In this document: in pieces, positions 6,497 to 14,321 of the stretch
How positions within the stretch are numbered: position 1 is the first letter of the stretch
How the letters are laid out: each line of letters opens with the position of its first letter
Source: an uncultured Pseudodesulfovibrio sp.
Lineage (GTDB): Bacteria; Desulfobacterota; Desulfovibrionia; Desulfovibrionales; Desulfovibrionaceae
Length of the DNA: 14,579 bases
Assembly: GCA_947259235.1 (NCBI GenBank)
Contig: CAMYLL010000028.1
Location: forward strand, 1-14,579
Reading direction: 5' to 3'
Made by a program: the position numbers and the translations under genes
The notes under the pieces: generated by a model
The model's input: only the letters and a program-made list of their open reading frames with translations
Databases searched by the model: none
Told to the model about the DNA's origin: nothing

Positions 6497-7888
6497 ATGA
6501 CCGGATATGCCGCCTCCCTTACCCCGGCCCACGAGGCCTTTTTGAACGATCTCTTTCCCGGGGACGGCTGCGTTCTGACCCGGGAGGGCATGAACGCCTT
6601 TGCAACGGACGCCAGCCAGGAGCGGGCCATGCCCTGGGCCGTGGTCCGGCCCGAGTCCCGGGAGCAGGTGGCCGAGCTGCTGCGCTGGGCCCACGGCGAG
6701 CGTATGCCCATCTACGGCAGGGCGCGCGGCACGGGGCGCGTGGGCAACGCCGTGCCGTCCCTGGGCGGGGTGGTGGTGTCCATGCTGCGCATGGCGGGCG
6801 AGCCGGTGGTGGACGCTGACGATTTCGTGGCCGTGGTCCGGCCCGGAGTGGTCACCGCCGATCTCCAGGCGGCCTGTGCGGCCAAGGGGCTCTTCTATCC
6901 GCCGGACCCGGCCAGCGTGCGCATCTCGACCATCGGCGGCAACGTGGCCACCTGTGCGGGCGGCCTGCGTGCCGTCAAGTACGGCGTCACGCGGGACTGG
7001 GTGCTGGGGCTGGAGACGGTGCTGCCGGGCGGGCGCGTGCTGCGCTCGGGCGGGCGGTCCCACAAGGACGTGGTCGGGCTGGACCTGACCCGGCTCATGG
7101 TGGGCAGCAACGGCAGGCTGGGGCTGATCACCGAAATCATAGTCAAACTCATCCCCCTGCCCGAGACGTCGGCCTCGGTGCTGGTGGGGTTTGCCGACCT
7201 GCGCGCCGCCCTGGACGGGGCGCGGGCGGTCTTCCGCGCCGGGGTGCTGCCCGCCGCCTGCGAGTTCATGGACCGGGTCACCCTCGAAGCCGTGCGCCTG
7301 GGAGGGGAGGCCATCCCCCTTGCCGCGAGCGCGCAGGCCGCGCTGCTCTTCAAGCTGGACGGCACGCAGGAGGGAGTGGATGCCGAGGTCCGGCATCTGG
7401 TGAAGGCCCTCGGGCCGCTTGACCCCGTGTCCGTGGAAGTCGGGCGGGGCGAGGACGAGGGGGCTGTCTGGACCGTGCGGCGCGGCATCTCGCCCGCCGC
7501 CTTCAGGATCGCGCCCGACAAGCTGGCCGAGGACATCTCCGTGCCGCGCGGCCGCGTGGCCGAGGCGGTCGAGCGCGCCCACGAGATAGGGCGCGGGCGT
7601 GGCCTGATCGTGCTCTGCTTCGGCCATCTGGGCGACGGCAACATCCATGTCAACGTCATGTACGACGGATCGGCGGCCGGGGAGGCGGCGGCTGCGGCCG
7701 GGGCCAAGGACGAGATTTTCAGGCTGGCCGTGGCCCTAGGCGGGACCATCTCCGGCGAACATGGAACCGGGCTGACCAAGGCTTCCTTTGTGGCGGAGCA
7801 GTTGGGCCGGGACGCCATGGGGCTGATGGACGACGTCCGCCGGGTCTTCGACCCCCGCGGGATCATGAACCCGGGCAAGGGGTGGTGA
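6497..7888 (+). CDS. glcD: FAD-linked 2-hydroxy acid dehydrogenase, GlcD/D-lactate dehydrogenase type
   Basis: Flavoprotein of 463 residues, the usual length for GlcD-like D-lactate or glycolate dehydrogenases. The N-terminal FAD-binding domain shows GRARGTGRVGNAVPSLGG (74-91), AGGLRAVKYGVTRDWVLGLE (154-173) and LTRLMVGSNGRLGLITE (198-214). The C-terminal FAD-linked oxidase domain has GHLGDGNIH (376-384) and SGEHGTGLTK (419-428), whose histidines are conserved. It oxidises a 2-hydroxy acid to the keto acid and hands electrons to the Fe-S partner encoded 3 bases downstream. In sulfate reducers lactate is the likeliest substrate, but the sequence does not separate lactate from glycolate. The start at 6497 lacks a ribosome binding site. 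It is kept because the family's N-terminal region begins right after it and a promoter sits at leaderless distance. Confidence 0.9.
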   Translation: MTGYAASLTPAHEAFLNDLFPGDGCVLTREGMNAFATDASQERAMPWAVVRPESREQVAELLRWAHGERMPIYGRARGTGRVGNAVPSLGGVVVSMLRMAGEPVVDADDFVAVVRPGVVTADLQAACAAKGLFYPPDPASVRISTIGGNVATCAGGLRAVKYGVTRDWVLGLETVLPGGRVLRSGGRSHKDVVGLDLTRLMVGSNGRLGLITEIIVKLIPLPETSASVLVGFADLRAALDGARAVFRAGVLPAACEFMDRVTLEAVRLGGEAIPLAASAQAALLFKLDGTQEGVDAEVRHLVKALGPLDPVSVEVGRGEDEGAVWTVRRGISPAAFRIAPDKLAEDISVPRGRVAEAVERAHEIGRGRGLIVLCFGHLGDGNIHVNVMYDGSAAGEAAAAAGAKDEIFRLAVALGGTISGEHGTGLTKASFVAEQLGRDAMGLMDDVRRVFDPRGIMNPGKGW

Positions 7889-7891
7889 GCC

Positions 7892-9013
7892 GTGGGCGGC
7901 GACTGCATCCTGTGCGGCAAGTGCCTTGAGGTCTGCCCGCTCCTGGCCGCCACCGGGCGCGAGGAGCTGGGGCCGCGCGCCAAGGCGGACCTGTGCGCCC
8001 TGCTGGCAGGGGACGATTCCCTGCTCCGGGGCGAGGACGCGGCCCGGCTGGCCGGGCTGTGCCTGGGGTGCGGTCGGTGTCGGAAGGTCTGCTCCCAGGG
8101 GGTGGATGTGCCCGGGCTGGTGGCCGCCCTGCGGGGCGCGCACCCGGACTTCAGGGGATGGCTGTGGAAGACATGGCTGACCCATGCCCGGGAGCTGTGG
8201 GCGGCCGGTTCCACTGCGGCCCGGCTCATCCCGGGGCGGTGGCGGCCGGAAAAGCTCGGCCCCCTGCTCAAGATGCTGGCAGGGCTCAAGGGCGGGCCGG
8301 GGCTTGACCCGTTCCTGACGCCGACGACATTTCCCGATACCCACCGGGGCAGCAAGGTGCTTTTCTTCGCGGGCTGCACGGCCACCCATGTGCAGAGGCG
8401 CTGGCTTGCGGCGGCCCTGGAGCTGCTGGACGGGCTGGGGGTGGAGGTGCTCCCCGGGGACTTCGGCTGCTGCGGGGGCGGGCTGAAGGCCGCCGGATTT
8501 GCGGCCGAGGCCGGGGATATGGCCGCGCGAAATTTCGAGGTATGGCGGGCGGCGGGCAGGCCCGGGGTGGTCACCCTGTGCGCGTCCTGCCTGTCCGGGC
8601 TGGCCGCCGCAGGCGAGATGCTTTCCGGCGACGAGGCGGACGCCTGGGCGGGCGCGCTGACACCGCTGTCCACGCTGGTCCGGTCCGTGTCCTTCCGGCT
8701 TTCGGACGATGCGCCGGAGCGGGTGGGTTACCACCGCCCCTGCCATGCGGACGCGGGAGATTCTGATTTCCTGCTGCTGCGCGAGGCGCTGGGCGAGCGG
8801 CTCGTCGCGGCCACGGACAAGGAGTGTTGCGGCTTTGGCGGCGTCATGCGCCTGGCCCGGCCGGGGCTGGGCGATCAGGTCAACGGCCGCTGCTGGGAGC
8901 GCCTGGGCGTGGCGGCGACGGTGCTCACCGGGTGCTCGGCCTGCGCGGCCCAGCTGACGGCCACCGCGCCCGACGGAGTGCGCGTGGGACATTGGCTGGA
9001 GGCCGTGGGCTGA
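7892..9013 (+). CDS. glcF: Fe-S subunit of the GlcD-type dehydrogenase (GlcF/CCG-domain protein)
   Basis: A 373-residue electron-transfer protein that accepts electrons from the FAD subunit. It starts at GTG 7892 just after the glcD stop, with AAGGGG at 7877-7882 inside the end of glcD. The first 4Fe-4S motif lies almost at the N-terminus (C5, C8, C11, C15), the second at C57, C60, C63, C67. Two CCG domains follow: one with FAGCTATH, GDFGCCGGG and LCASC, the other with YHRPCH, DKECCGFGG and TGCSACAAQL. These coordinate further Fe-S clusters of the heterodisulfide-reductase type and probably dock the complex to a quinone or another membrane acceptor. No membrane anchor is visible. It is rich in GCC/GGC codons like its partner. 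The gene symbol follows the domain layout; the enzyme may be a D-lactate dehydrogenase complex. Confidence 0.87.
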   Translation: MGGDCILCGKCLEVCPLLAATGREELGPRAKADLCALLAGDDSLLRGEDAARLAGLCLGCGRCRKVCSQGVDVPGLVAALRGAHPDFRGWLWKTWLTHARELWAAGSTAARLIPGRWRPEKLGPLLKMLAGLKGGPGLDPFLTPTTFPDTHRGSKVLFFAGCTATHVQRRWLAAALELLDGLGVEVLPGDFGCCGGGLKAAGFAAEAGDMAARNFEVWRAAGRPGVVTLCASCLSGLAAAGEMLSGDEADAWAGALTPLSTLVRSVSFRLSDDAPERVGYHRPCHADAGDSDFLLLREALGERLVAATDKECCGFGGVMRLARPGLGDQVNGRCWERLGVAATVLTGCSACAAQLTATAPDGVRVGHWLEAVG

Positions 9014-9025
9014 GGGGCGCCCCCT

Positions 9026-9053
9026 GGCGCGTGCATCGACTTGCACGCCCTTT
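9026..9053 (+). terminator. Stem-loop after glcF, abutting the secA promoter
   Basis: GCGTGCA (9029-9035) pairs perfectly with TGCACGC (9042-9048) around the loop TCGACT. Two more G-C pairs (9026-9027 with 9049-9050) are possible if C9028 bulges. Only TTT follows before the -35 of secA P1, so it is a modest intrinsic terminator that would end the glcD/glcF transcript. Confidence 0.45.
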
Positions 9054-9079
9054 GACTGCCCGCCCCTTTGTGCTAAGAA
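9052..9079 (+). promoter_or_regulatory. Candidate secA promoter P1
   Basis: TTGACT (9052-9057) and TAAGAA (9074-9079) with a 16-base spacer. This lies 128 bases ahead of the secA start and directly after the glcF hairpin. A 5-base GC stem (CCGGG 9088-9092 with CCCGG 9101-9105), followed by TTTC, would lie in the early transcript. Confidence 0.4.
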
Positions 9080-9110
9080 AAGGCCCGCCGGGAAACATGG
9101 CCCGGTTTCA

Positions 9111-9138
9111 TTGACTTTGCCGAATCGGAATATATGTT
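9111..9138 (+). promoter_or_regulatory. Candidate secA promoter P2
   Basis: A second TTGACT (9111-9116) with TATGTT (9133-9138) at a 16-base spacing. It would give a leader of roughly 60 bases before secA. An alternative -10, TATATG at 9131-9136, leaves a spacer of 14, which is too short. Confidence 0.42.
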
Positions 9139-9206
9139 TGACGATGCCCGCTTTTTGCCCCGGGAGAGCGCGGTTTGCATAAGACGTTTTCAGGAGACCA
9201 TCCAGC

Positions 9207-11753
9207 ATGCTCAAATTTCTCTTCGGTTCCAAGAACGACCGCTATCTGAAGAAGCTCGATCCCATCATAGAGCGGATCAACGCCCTGGCTCCGGAGATGG
9301 AAGCCCTGGCCGACAGCGACTTTCCCGTCAAGATCGCCCAGTGGAAGGCCCAGGTGGCCGCAGACGAGAAGACCCTGGACGACCTGCTGCCCGAGTGCTT
9401 CGCCCTGGTGCGCGAGGCGGGCCAGCGCGCCTTTGACCCGCCCATGCGTCACTTCGACGTCCAGCTCATCGGCGGCTGCGTGCTCCACGAGGGCAAGATT
9501 GCGGAGATGAAGACCGGCGAGGGCAAGACCCTGGTGGCCACCCTGCCCGTGGTGCTCAACGCGCTCTCCGGCAAGGGAGTGCACGTCATCACGGTCAACG
9601 ACTACCTGGCCAGCCGCGACGCCGAGTGGATGGGCCAGCTCTATTCCTTCCTCGGCCTGAGCGTGGGCGTCGTGGTCCACGGCATCTCCGAAAAGGAGCG
9701 CCAGGACGCCTACCGCGCGGACATCACCTACGGAACCAACAACGAGTTCGGGTTCGACTACCTGCGCGACAACATGAAATTCTACAAGGAGACGCTGGTC
9801 CAGCGTCCCCTCAATTTCGCCATCGTCGACGAGGTGGACTCCATCCTCATTGACGAGGCGCGGACCCCGCTGATCATCTCCGGCCCGGGCGAGAAATCCT
9901 CCGGCCTCTACCGCCGCGTGGACGCCATTGTGCCGGACCTGATCAAGTCCTCGCCCACGGACCCGGAGGACAAGAACGCCATCCCCGACGGCGACTTCGT
10001 CCTCGACGAGAAGACCAAATCCATCACCCTGACCGACGCGGGCGTGGAAAAGATCGAGGGAATGCTCGGGGTGGACAACCTCTTTGACCCCCAGCACATC
10101 TCGCTCCAGCACCATGTGCTCCAGGCGGTCAAGGCGCACCATTGCTTCCTTCGGGACGTTGAGTACATCGTCAAGGACGATCAGGTGGTGCTGGTGGACG
10201 AGTTCACAGGCCGCCTGATGCCGGGGCGTCGCCTGTCAGACGGGCTGCACCAGGCCATCGAGGCCAAGGAGAAGGTCAAGGTCGAGGCCGAGAACCAGAC
10301 CCTGGCCTCCATCACCTTCCAGAACTATTTCCGCATGTACGACAAGCTGGCGGGCATGACCGGTACGGCCGATACCGAGGCCGTGGAGTTCAAGCAGATC
10401 TACAACCTCGACGTGGTGGTCATCCCCACCCACAGGCCCATGGTCCGCAAGGACAACCCCGACGCCATCTACAAGACCCAGGTGCAGAAGTACGAGGCCA
10501 TTGCCGACGATATTGCCGACTGTCACCATCGCGGCCAGCCCACCCTGGTGGGCACGGTGTCCATCGAGAAGTCCGAGTTGCTCTCCCGCCTGCTCAAGAA
10601 AAAGCGAATTCCCCACAGCGTGCTCAACGCCAAGCAGCACGAGATGGAGGCCGAGATTGTGGCCGAGGCCGGACACGCCGGCAAGGTGACCATCGCCACC
10701 AACATGGCCGGTCGCGGTACGGATATCAAGCTGGGCGAGGGCGTGCGCGAGCTGGGCGGCCTGCACATCATCGGTACCGAGCGCCACGAATCGCGGCGCA
10801 TCGACAACCAGCTGCGCGGCCGCGCCGGACGCCAGGGCGACCCGGGCTCGTCCCGCTTCTACCTCGCCCTGGACGACGACCTCATGCGTCTGTTCGGTTC
10901 CGACCGGCTCACCGCCATCATGGACAAGCTCGGCCTCGAAGACGGCATGGCCATCGAGAACAAGATGGTCTCCAACGCCATCGAGAAATCCCAGACCCGC
11001 GTCGAGGCCCATCATTTCGAGATACGCAAGCAGTTGCTGGAATATGACGACGTCATGAACCAGCAGCGCGAGGTGGTCTATTCCCTGCGCCGCGACCTGA
11101 TGCTCTCCGAGGAAGTGGACGACATCGCCCGCGAGTACGCCATCGACCTGCTCGAAGAAATTCTGGAACCCGCCCTGGATGCCAAGACCCACGAGCAGGA
11201 GCTGGTGGATTCCGTCCGCGCCCGGCTGGAGGCGGTCTTCAACTTCGAGCGGTTCGAGGCGTGGCAGGAGATCGAGCTGCCCACCCGCGAACAGGCCGAA
11301 GCCTGGGTGGACGACATCTTCGCCTATCTGCGCGCCTCCACCGGCGACCACTATCAGGAGGTCCTGCGCTACTTCCTCCTCGACTGTCTGGACCGCAACT
11401 GGAAGGAGCACCTGCTCAGCATGGACCACCTGCGCGACGGCATCGGCCTGCGCGGCTACGGCCAGAAGGACCCCAAGCAGGAGTACAAGCGCGAGGGCTT
11501 CGAGCTCTTCACCGAGCTGATCTACACCATCAAGGAAAACGTCATCCGCGCCTTTTCCCACCTGCGCATCCAGGCGGAGGTCAAGGACGACGAGTTCCAG
11601 CACGAGCAGTCCGACGACCTGGAATACAAGGGGTCCGATGCGGACGGCGACAAGAAGCCGGCCCCGGTCAAACGCGCCGAGCCCAAGGTCTCCAGAAACG
11701 CCGCCTGCCCCTGCGGATCGGGCAAGAAATACAAGAAGTGCTGCGGCTCCTAG
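9207..11753 (+). CDS. secA: Preprotein translocase ATPase SecA
   Basis: The motor that pushes unfolded preproteins through SecYEG at the inner membrane; 848 residues, within the normal bacterial range. Walker A is MKTGEGKT (101-108, Lys107) and the DEAD-type Walker B is VDEVD (207-211) in the family block leading to [12 protein letters not shown]. The [13 protein letters not shown] block of the second nucleotide-binding domain and the MTGTAD motif are also present. The helical scaffold (around [15 protein letters not shown]) is intact. The C-terminus carries a linker and a zinc-binding SEC-C motif, [13 protein letters not shown] (C834, C836, C845, C846), which in the family binds SecB and phospholipid. 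AGGAGA at 9192-9197 with a 9-base spacer supports the start. Two promoter-like sites precede it and a clear terminator follows, so it is probably monocistronic. No SecM-like arrest peptide is seen upstream. Confidence 0.98.
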   Translation: MLKFLFGSKNDRYLKKLDPIIERINALAPEMEALADSDFPVKIAQWKAQVAADEKTLDDLLPECFALVREAGQRAFDPPMRHFDVQLIGGCVLHEGKIAEMKTGEGKTLVATLPVVLNALSGKGVHVITVNDYLASRDAEWMGQLYSFLGLSVGVVVHGISEKERQDAYRADITYGTNNEFGFDYLRDNMKFYKETLVQRPLNFAIVDEVDSILIDEARTPLIISGPGEKSSGLYRRVDAIVPDLIKSSPTDPEDKNAIPDGDFVLDEKTKSITLTDAGVEKIEGMLGVDNLFDPQHISLQHHVLQAVKAHHCFLRDVEYIVKDDQVVLVDEFTGRLMPGRRLSDGLHQAIEAKEKVKVEAENQTLASITFQNYFRMYDKLAGMTGTADTEAVEFKQIYNLDVVVIPTHRPMVRKDNPDAIYKTQVQKYEAIADDIADCHHRGQPTLVGTVSIEKSELLSRLLKKKRIPHSVLNAKQHEMEAEIVAEAGHAGKVTIATNMAGRGTDIKLGEGVRELGGLHIIGTERHESRRIDNQLRGRAGRQGDPGSSRFYLALDDDLMRLFGSDRLTAIMDKLGLEDGMAIENKMVSNAIEKSQTRVEAHHFEIRKQLLEYDDVMNQQREVVYSLRRDLMLSEEVDDIAREYAIDLLEEILEPALDAKTHEQELVDSVRARLEAVFNFERFEAWQEIELPTREQAEAWVDDIFAYLRASTGDHYQEVLRYFLLDCLDRNWKEHLLSMDHLRDGIGLRGYGQKDPKQEYKREGFELFTELIYTIKENVIRAFSHLRIQAEVKDDEFQHEQSDDLEYKGSDADGDKKPAPVKRAEPKVSRNAACPCGSGKKYKKCCGS

Positions 11754-11784
11754 CCTGCGGCTGAAGGCATACGGAACGCATCAG

Positions 11785-11816
11785 GGCCGATCTCCGAAGG
11801 GAGGTCGGCCTTTTCT
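11785..11816 (+). terminator. Intrinsic terminator of secA
   Basis: GGCCGATCTCC (11785-11795) pairs with GGAGGTCGGCC (11800-11810) around a GAAG loop: 11 pairs with one G-U. TTTTCT follows. It lies 31 bases after the secA stop and is the best plain terminator in the window. Confidence 0.9.
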
Positions 11817-11896
11817 CTGCCGGATCAACCCGCGTCTGTTTTCATGCCGACGAACCAGTTGCCATGAGGCGGCCTGAGCCGGTAGAGAGGGGAGTC

Positions 11897-12817
11897 ATGC
11901 GGTACATCCTCGCCATTCTTCTCTGTCTTTTCGTCTGCGTCCGGCCCGTGTTCGGTGCGGACGCGGTCATGTCTCCCGCGCCGGAGTTCCTGCTCACCGA
12001 GGATGACGACGGGGGCGACGGGCTGCGCCTGGACGCCGAGGCCAGCTATGTGGGCGAGGCGGACTTTACCAACGGGCTGGGCAGCGTCAGCGTGCTGCGC
12101 ACCACCCTGGCTGCCGAGTATTCCATGTTCCGCCTTTCCTACGGCCTGTCGCGGTTCATCTGGGAGGACAAGGGCCAGGTGCGGTTCGCCCGGGGGGACA
12201 AGGCGCCGTGGGAGAATCTGCACGACGTCACGCTCCAGGCCCGCGTGCTCGACAACTCGCTGGGCGGCGGTTGGCGCTACTGGCTGAGCGGGGAGCTGTC
12301 CTCGTCTTTTGAGGCGGATTTTCCCGGCGCGGTGGGCGCGGGCCTTGACGGCGGCGTGGCCTACGAGTTTCTGGACGGCTGGATGATAGGGTTCACGGGC
12401 AAGACCATCCTCCTGAGCGCCCTGCGCGACGATCTGCTGGGGGATATCGAAGTGGGGGTGGCTCTGGCCGTCTCCCAGAAGGCGGTGCGGCGCGCGCTCA
12501 AGAGCCTGGGGCTGGCCCGGATGATGGGTGACGGCAGCGAGAAAATCGGCTTCAGCGTGGCTTTCTCAGGGGCGGACAAGACCTATAGGCTGGCCCCGGA
12601 CAGCCCGGTGCGCAGGAACGGCTATCTCGGGTTGGTGCGCTCCAAGGTGGGCGCCTACCTGAACTACCGCAACGACGAGCACCTGACCTTCACCATCGGC
12701 CCGGAATACAACTACGCGCGCAAGTACAAGCTCTACGATTCGAGCGGCGCGCTCTCCTCGTCCCATCGGCTCGACGACGCCTTCGGCGGCTCCTGCCGCC
12801 TCATGTGGGCCTTCTGA
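11897..12817 (+). CDS. Exported, probably outer-membrane beta-barrel protein of unknown function
   Basis: A 306-residue protein. The start at 11897 is chosen over an in-frame ATG at 11864. GAGAGGGGAG lies just before it and the protein then opens with a standard signal peptide (MRYILAILLCLFVCV), with likely cleavage after Ala21 or Ala23. The mature part alternates polar and hydrophobic residues in many short strands, has Gly- and Asp-rich turns, no long hydrophobic helix and no cysteine pairs. It ends in LMWAF with a terminal phenylalanine, the signal used by the BAM machinery for outer-membrane barrels. It resembles the uncharacterised DUF6268-type barrel proteins, though I cannot confirm the family. 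Its substrate or role is unknown. It follows the secA terminator, so it needs its own promoter in 11817-11880, where I see none clearly. It converges with the minus-strand unit 9 bases downstream. Confidence 0.75.
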   Translation: MRYILAILLCLFVCVRPVFGADAVMSPAPEFLLTEDDDGGDGLRLDAEASYVGEADFTNGLGSVSVLRTTLAAEYSMFRLSYGLSRFIWEDKGQVRFARGDKAPWENLHDVTLQARVLDNSLGGGWRYWLSGELSSSFEADFPGAVGAGLDGGVAYEFLDGWMIGFTGKTILLSALRDDLLGDIEVGVALAVSQKAVRRALKSLGLARMMGDGSEKIGFSVAFSGADKTYRLAPDSPVRRNGYLGLVRSKVGAYLNYRNDEHLTFTIGPEYNYARKYKLYDSSGALSSSHRLDDAFGGSCRLMWAF

Positions 12818-12826
12818 CGGACCGGG

Positions 12827-13084
12827 CTAGCCTTGCGCGGCCAGAACCTCGCTCTTGACGGTCTCTATGCGGCGGTTGGCCTCGGCCATGGCCATGGTGT
12901 GCCCGGCCAGGACCTTGGCGGCCATGGTCCAGACTTCGAGCATCTCGTCCCTGGACAGGCCGTACCCCTTGGAGTTGATGTAGGTCTCCATGGAGGCCTG
13001 GTCCGTGAGGGTCATGGCCTCGGAGAGCATGGCCGGATTGCTCATGACGTCGTTCACCAGTCTGGAGAGTTCGTCTTTGCTCAT
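12827..13084 (-). CDS. Small protein with Nif11-like N-terminal domain
   Basis: An 85-residue protein with a good ribosome binding site (GGGAGG on the minus strand, just upstream of 13084). Its first ~50 residues follow the Nif11-like pattern: MSKDEL start, a short amphipathic helix, an NPAML segment, a second helix and GYGLSRDEM. In that family the domain serves as a leader for modified peptides or occurs in small stand-alone proteins. Here the C-terminal part (VLAGHTMAMAEANRRIETVKSEV) is a charged helix. It has no Cys, few Ser/Thr, no clear Gly-Gly cleavage site, and no modification enzymes nearby, so a peptide natural product is unlikely. It is the last gene of the DUF486-creA unit, 39 bases after creA. 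Family assignment is by eye and moderate; the gene itself looks real. Confidence 0.7.
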   Translation of the reverse strand: MSKDELSRLVNDVMSNPAMLSEAMTLTDQASMETYINSKGYGLSRDEMLEVWTMAAKVLAGHTMAMAEANRRIETVKSEVLAAQG

Positions 13085-13123
13085 GTCGCGCCTCCCGTGA
13101 GTGCTTGGTTGTTCGTCTTCGCT

Positions 13124-13636
13124 CTATTCCACCTTGACGCAGGCCACGCTGTTCTTGGGCGATCCCTCGACCACGCGGTCGCTGTAGACCATGTAGACCA
13201 GGACGTTGCGCTTCTTGTCGTAGAAGCGGATCACCTGCATGGACTTGAAGATGAGCGAAGTGCTTTTCTTGAAGACCCTCTCGCCGTCCCGCTTGCCGCT
13301 TTTGATGTCCTCGGGAACCGTGATGGGGCCGGTGCGGATGCACTCGATGGACGCGTCCGACGGGTCTTCGGCCACGCCGAGCATGCCCTTGACCCCGCCC
13401 TTGCGCGCCCGGCTCAGGTAGCAGGTCACCCCCTGGATGTCCGGGTCGTCGAAGGCCTCCACCACGATGTCGTCGTCGCGGGAGAGCATGTGGAATACGG
13501 TGTCCACTGTGCCGATGACCTCTGCCGCCGCAGGGGCGGGAGCGATCAGGCCCAGGGATACGGCGAGGAAGAGCCCGGCGAGGGCGGTCCCCGGCGACCG
13601 GCGGCGCAGGTTCGAGAGAAAGTCTAGATTATGCAT
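13124..13636 (-). CDS. creA: CreA family periplasmic protein
   Basis: A 170-residue exported protein of the CreA family, whose biochemical role is still unknown; in E. coli it is the first gene of the creABCD locus. The match is strong along the whole mature part: [32 protein letters not shown] (59-78), the [20 protein letters not shown] block (80-99), [19 protein letters not shown] (122-140) and [12 protein letters not shown] (151-162). The N-terminus has an Arg-rich start, a hydrophobic core and a cleavage site after PAAA (Ala38). Three mature cysteines (C72, C99, C166) could form a disulfide. The start at 13636 is used because it yields a proper signal peptide; no good ribosome binding site precedes it, and GTG at 13642 is an alternative. 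No creB, creC or creD is nearby. It lies 56 bases after the DUF486 gene. Confidence 0.93.
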   Translation of the reverse strand: MHNLDFLSNLRRRSPGTALAGLFLAVSLGLIAPAPAAAEVIGTVDTVFHMLSRDDDIVVEAFDDPDIQGVTCYLSRARKGGVKGMLGVAEDPSDASIECIRTGPITVPEDIKSGKRDGERVFKKSTSLIFKSMQVIRFYDKKRNVLVYMVYSDRVVEGSPKNSVACVKVE

Positions 13637-13692
13637 GGTCACTCTGTACCAAGGAGCGGAAGGGAAGGCAAGGGATGGCCGCCCGCCCGGGA

Positions 13693-14034
13693 TCAGGAGC
13701 GGAAGATGAAGTAGACCGCGCCCAGCAGGCACAGCGACGCCCACAGGTAGTCCCACTTGAGGGGCTGGTCCATGTACAGGATGCAAAAGGGCGCGAACAC
13801 GGCCAGGGCGAGCACTTCCTGCATGACCTTGAGCTGCGGCAGGGTCAGGGTGGTGTAGCCCAGCCTGTTGGCCGGAACCTGGATCATGTATTCGAAGAGG
13901 GCTATGCCCCAGCTCAGAAGGGCGGCAATGTACCAGGGGCGCTGGTTCAGCTCCTTGAGATGGGCGTACCAGGCAAAGGTCATGAAGACGTTGGAGGCCG
14001 TCAGCAGCAGCGCGGTCAAAAGCGGAATTCTCAT
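13693..14034 (-). CDS. DUF486 (DMT-superfamily) small membrane protein
   Basis: A 113-residue inner-membrane protein with four hydrophobic segments: about 4-23, 32-50, 72-90 and 93-111. The family pattern is clear: [18 protein letters not shown] near the start, then [20 protein letters not shown], the [11 protein letters not shown] motif and a final AVYFIF. DUF486 proteins are short drug/metabolite-transporter-like proteins with no proven substrate. The start at 14034 follows GGGGAAG with normal spacing. A longer reading to 14082 adds 16 residues without a hydrophobic or conserved character and is rejected. It is probably the first gene of a minus-strand unit with creA and the Nif11-like gene, served by the promoter candidate at 14079-14107. 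Confidence 0.9.
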   Translation of the reverse strand: MRIPLLTALLLTASNVFMTFAWYAHLKELNQRPWYIAALLSWGIALFEYMIQVPANRLGYTTLTLPQLKVMQEVLALAVFAPFCILYMDQPLKWDYLWASLCLLGAVYFIFRS

Positions 14035-14078
14035 TATCTTCCCCTCATGCGAAGCGGGTCGTCGCAAACGGACGGCGG

Positions 14079-14107
14079 ACAATATGGCAAGTCGGCCCGG
14101 GCGTCCA
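14079..14107 (-). promoter_or_regulatory. Candidate promoter of the DUF486-creA unit
   Basis: Read on the minus strand: TGGACG (14107-14102) and TATTGT (14084-14079) with a 17-base spacer, each matching 4 of 6 consensus positions. A start near 14072 would give a leader of about 38 bases with a GGGGAAG ribosome binding site. Confidence 0.35.
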
Positions 14108-14117
14108 CTGTTTACGT

Positions 14118-14195
14118 ACGGGCCGGGGGGGAGCGCGCACCGGCTCCGTTGCGCGCCTCATGCCCCCAAATCACTCGACGGACCGGGGGAGCGCG
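14118..14195. repeat. Imperfect direct repeat, two GC-rich copies
   Basis: Copy one at 14118-14137 reads ACGGGCC, a run of G, then AGCGCG; copy two at 14178-14195 reads ACGGACC, a shorter G run, then AGCGCG. The copies begin 60 bases apart, and each overlaps the 5' arm of a hairpin (at 14127-14167 and 14191-14209). Confidence 0.5.
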
Positions 14196-14300
14196 TGTTA
14201 AGAACGCGCAAAAAGAGGGGGGCTTTCCGGTTTCCTTCTTTTTCCCGCCCGGCACCTTGACCATGTTGGTCCAGGCCATTTCCCACCGGGCGGTTTTTTG
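14127..14300 (+). ncRNA. Candidate structured RNA: small RNA or leader of the gene at 14322
   Basis: Three stem-loops follow each other on the plus strand. First, GCGCGCA (14133-14139) pairs with TGCGCGC (14150-14156), extended by GGGGG (14127-14131) with CCCCC (14163-14167). Second, GCGCGT (14191-14196) pairs with ACGCGC (14204-14209). Third is a terminator-like element ending in six T. No coding frame is supported here, and the flanking genes diverge, so the structure does not finish either neighbour. No known riboswitch class was recognised, and the 5' end and promoter are not identified. Confidence 0.4.
14245..14299 (+). terminator. Terminator-like stem with internal hairpin and T6 tract
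   Basis: CCGCCCGG (14245-14252) pairs perfectly with CCGGGCGG (14286-14293), and TTTTTT (14294-14299) follows. The enclosed loop itself folds: CCT (14255-14257) with AGG (14273-14275) and GACCA (14259-14263) with TGGTC (14267-14271). It ends 22 bases before the ATG of the next gene, so it fits either the end of a small RNA or an attenuator. Confidence 0.65.
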
Positions 14301-14321
14301 TTCAATCATTGGAGGATCGGC

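Noticed and set aside
6895..8673. A 592-codon minus-strand frame opposite glcD/glcF, and a 498-codon one at 7736-9232
   Set aside because: Both are low-complexity Ser/Pro/Arg- or Gln/Pro-rich shadows of genes with clear Fe-S and FAD motifs on the plus strand.
9134..9206. A SecM-like arrest peptide before secA
   Set aside because: The only open frame there runs on into secA in another phase, has no signal peptide and no arrest-type end.
10236..11603. A 455-codon minus-strand frame inside secA
   Set aside because: Val/Leu/His-rich shadow of secA codons, with no motif or ribosome binding site.
12833..13627. A 264-codon plus-strand frame across the Nif11-like gene and creA
   Set aside because: creA is unmistakable on the minus strand; this frame is its antisense and has no recognisable domain.
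14112..14309. A 65-codon minus-strand frame covering the hairpin region
   Set aside because: It spans the terminator and both hairpins, has no good ribosome binding site and no hydrophobic or conserved pattern; the RNA structure explains the sequence better.
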